From Gammaproteobacteria bacterium (GTDB taxonomy: Bacteria; Pseudomonadota; Gammaproteobacteria; SZUA-229), in NCBI GenBank assembly GCA_027858635.1, contig JAQICG010000140.1, positions 1 to 7,134 of the forward strand: a DNA stretch of 7,134 nt, read 5' to 3'. The notes under the pieces were generated by a model. It ran no database searches. It was not told the origin of the DNA and worked only from the letters and a program-made list of their open reading frames with translations. Shown in pieces: positions 5,894-7,134 of this stretch (positions are counted from its first letter, which is position 1; every line of letters begins with the position of its first letter). Position numbers and translations under genes: made by a program.

Positions 5894-6217
5894 CTAAACA
5901 GTAAAACTTTCACCGCAGCCACATTGATCCTTCTCTTTCGGGTTGTTAAATTTAAAACCTTCATTCAGGCCTTCGCGGGCAAAATCAAGCTCGGTGCCGT
6001 CGAGGTACACCAGGCTTTTTTTATCGACAACGACTTTTATGCCGTTATCTTCAAAGACCTCGTCATCCGGATTGATCTCATCAACAAACTCGACCACATA
6101 GCCCATCCCTGAGCAACCCATGGTTTTAACACCTAGGCGCAGCCCTACACCCTTACCACGCGTTTCAAGAAAGCTCTTAACGCGTTCTGCGGCTGATTCA
6201 GTTAATGTAATCGACAT
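5894..6217 (-). CDS. iscA: A-type iron-sulfur carrier IscA
   Basis: IscA is an A-type carrier that receives or builds an Fe-S cluster, or binds iron, and passes it to apo-proteins, with a particular role in [4Fe-4S] maturation. The 107 residues match E. coli IscA in length. The three conserved cysteines are Cys35 (GCSGMGYV), Cys99 and Cys101 (CGCGESF). The start MSITLTESAAERVK is typical of IscA, and the operon position between iscU and hscB separates it from ErpA and SufA. The ATG has only a weak GGA upstream. It lies 53 bases after iscU. Confidence 0.97.
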   Translation of the reverse strand: MSITLTESAAERVKSFLETRGKGVGLRLGVKTMGCSGMGYVVEFVDEINPDDEVFEDNGIKVVVDKKSLVYLDGTELDFAREGLNEGFKFNNPKEKDQCGCGESFTV

Positions 6218-6270
6218 ATCAACAATTCCAAATATGAAATTTACGAGTAAATAAGCTCATAAGCATTGTT

Positions 6271-6651
6271 TCATGCGTGTTTCTTTTTGTAATCATCTAC
6301 TGCGGCATTAATGGCATCTTCTGCCAAAACCGAACAATGGATTTTTACCGGCGGCAAAGCCAGCTCTTCTGCCAACTGGGTATTTTTAATTGCCTTTGCT
6401 TCGTCCAGGGTTCTACCCTTAACCCACTCGGTCAGCAATGAACTTGACGCAATCGCACTACCGCAGCCATAGGTCTTAAATACGGCGTCTTCAATCACGC
6501 CGGCATCATTAACTTTAATCTGTAGGCGCATGACGTCGCCACAGGCTGGTGCACCCACCATACCGGTACCTATGTCTGACTCTTCATGATCGAACTTGCC
6601 TACATTTCTTGGATTCTCATAGTGATCCAGTACTTTTTCACCGTATGCCAT
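6271..6651 (-). CDS. iscU: Iron-sulfur cluster scaffold IscU
   Basis: IscU is the scaffold on which sulfur from IscS and iron are assembled into a [2Fe-2S] cluster. All key residues are present: Cys37 and Asp39 (GAPACGD), Cys63 (YGCGSAIASSS), His105 and Cys106 (KIHCSVLAEDAI). The HscA recognition motif LPPVK is at 99-103. Length is 126 (128 in E. coli). GAGG nine bases before the ATG is a fair ribosome binding site. It follows iscS after a 63-base gap. No truncation or unusual residue is seen. Confidence 0.98.
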   Translation of the reverse strand: MAYGEKVLDHYENPRNVGKFDHEESDIGTGMVGAPACGDVMRLQIKVNDAGVIEDAVFKTYGCGSAIASSSLLTEWVKGRTLDEAKAIKNTQLAEELALPPVKIHCSVLAEDAINAAVDDYKKKHA

Positions 6652-6701
6652 CTCGTCTTACCTCTGTGATTTTATCTGCTGTTTAAACTGTTTACGCCGA
6701 A

Positions 6702-6720
6702 CACTGATTATCGATCAGTG
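6702..6720 (-). other. Small stem-loop straddling the iscS stop codon
   Basis: CACTGAT (6702-6708) and ATCAGTG (6714-6720) pair perfectly over seven bases around a five-base loop. The iscS stop codon (6717-6715) is inside the stem. There is no U-run behind it, so it is not a typical terminator. It could mark an mRNA processing or stability point between iscS and iscU, or be chance. Confidence 0.4.
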
Positions 6721-7134
6721 AGTCGCCCATTCAATGCTTGATATATCAACGCCGTCTTTATACATATCCCAGAGCGGCGATAGATCTCTTAACTTTTCTA
6801 CCGCTGCACGTACATGGGCGATAGTGGTATCAATATCTTCGTTGGTGGTGTAACGCCCCATGCTGAAACGAATTGAACTGTGTGCCAGCTCGTCATTGCG
6901 ACCCAGCGCTCTTAATACATAACTGGGCTCAAGACTGGCGGAAGTACAGGCACTGCCGCTGGAGATGGCCAGATCTTTTAGCGCCATCAACAGGCTCTCC
7001 CCTTCCACGTAATTGAAACTGATGTTGAGATTGCCCGCGACACGTTGCTCGATGTCACCGTTAATATAAACCTCTTCCATATCCTTGAGACCATCCCAGA
7101 GACGGTTTCTTAAGGTTATCAGACGTTCGTTTTC
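6715..7134 (-). CDS. iscS: Cysteine desulfurase IscS, C-terminal part (cut by window edge)
   Basis: IscS is the pyridoxal-phosphate enzyme that converts cysteine to alanine and hands the persulfide sulfur to IscU, TusA, ThiI and other acceptors. Only the last 139 residues are in the window, about a third of the usual 404; the frame stays open to the edge, with 18 codons before the first internal ATG at 7080. The mobile loop with the catalytic cysteine is present as SSGSACTSASLEPSYVLRAL (fragment residues 58-77, Cys63; Cys328 in E. coli). The C-terminal tail DGVDISSIEWATH is the part that docks IscU. It heads the visible operon; iscR would be expected further right, outside the window. Confidence 0.97.
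   Translation of the reverse strand, partial: ENERLITLRNRLWDGLKDMEEVYINGDIEQRVAGNLNISFNYVEGESLLMALKDLAISSGSACTSASLEPSYVLRALGRNDELAHSSIRFSMGRYTTNEDIDTTIAHVRAAVEKLRDLSPLWDMYKDGVDISSIEWATH

Overview
This window comes from a gammaproteobacterial chromosome. Almost all of it lies on the minus strand: the 3' part of the housekeeping iron-sulfur cluster (isc) operon, followed by the rlmN-pilW pair. The IscU, HscA, Fdx and IscX sequences closely resemble those of Pseudomonas, E. coli and marine Cellvibrio/Saccharophagus-type bacteria. The order isc operon, iscX, rlmN, pilW matches Pseudomonas-like gammaproteobacteria. The exact genus cannot be told from the sequence alone.

Reading down the minus strand (right to left): the C-terminal third of iscS (cut by the window edge), iscU, iscA, hscB, hscA and fdx are tightly packed, with gaps of 2 to 63 bp. 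IscS takes sulfur from cysteine, IscU is the scaffold, IscA is an A-type carrier, HscB/HscA are the J-protein/Hsp70 pair that releases the cluster through the IscU LPPVK motif, and Fdx supplies electrons. All diagnostic ligands and motifs are present, so the machinery looks functional.

IscX, normally directly behind fdx, is separated from it here by about 800 bp (2271-3069). That gap holds a 164-bp foldback, MITE-like element abutting the fdx stop codon (2908-3071). It also holds a plus-strand gene for a 119-residue uncharacterised protein with a CNLC (CxxC) motif (2513-2872), and a 242-bp stretch (2271-2512) with no confident gene. IscX has a strong Shine-Dalgarno, a GTG start and a possible promoter of its own, and is followed by a clear hairpin terminator (2019-2042).

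Downstream, rlmN (23S rRNA/tRNA A2 methyltransferase, radical SAM) and pilW (TPR lipoprotein for type IV pilus secretin assembly) overlap by the ATGA tetranucleotide. The first 24 bases may hold the start of a further minus-strand gene, rodZ by synteny. ndk, which lies between iscX and rlmN in Pseudomonas, is absent.

I see no clearly new multi-gene system. The best lead is the small insertion island inside the isc operon: a CxxC protein gene facing the operon, with a palindromic mobile element between the two convergent units.
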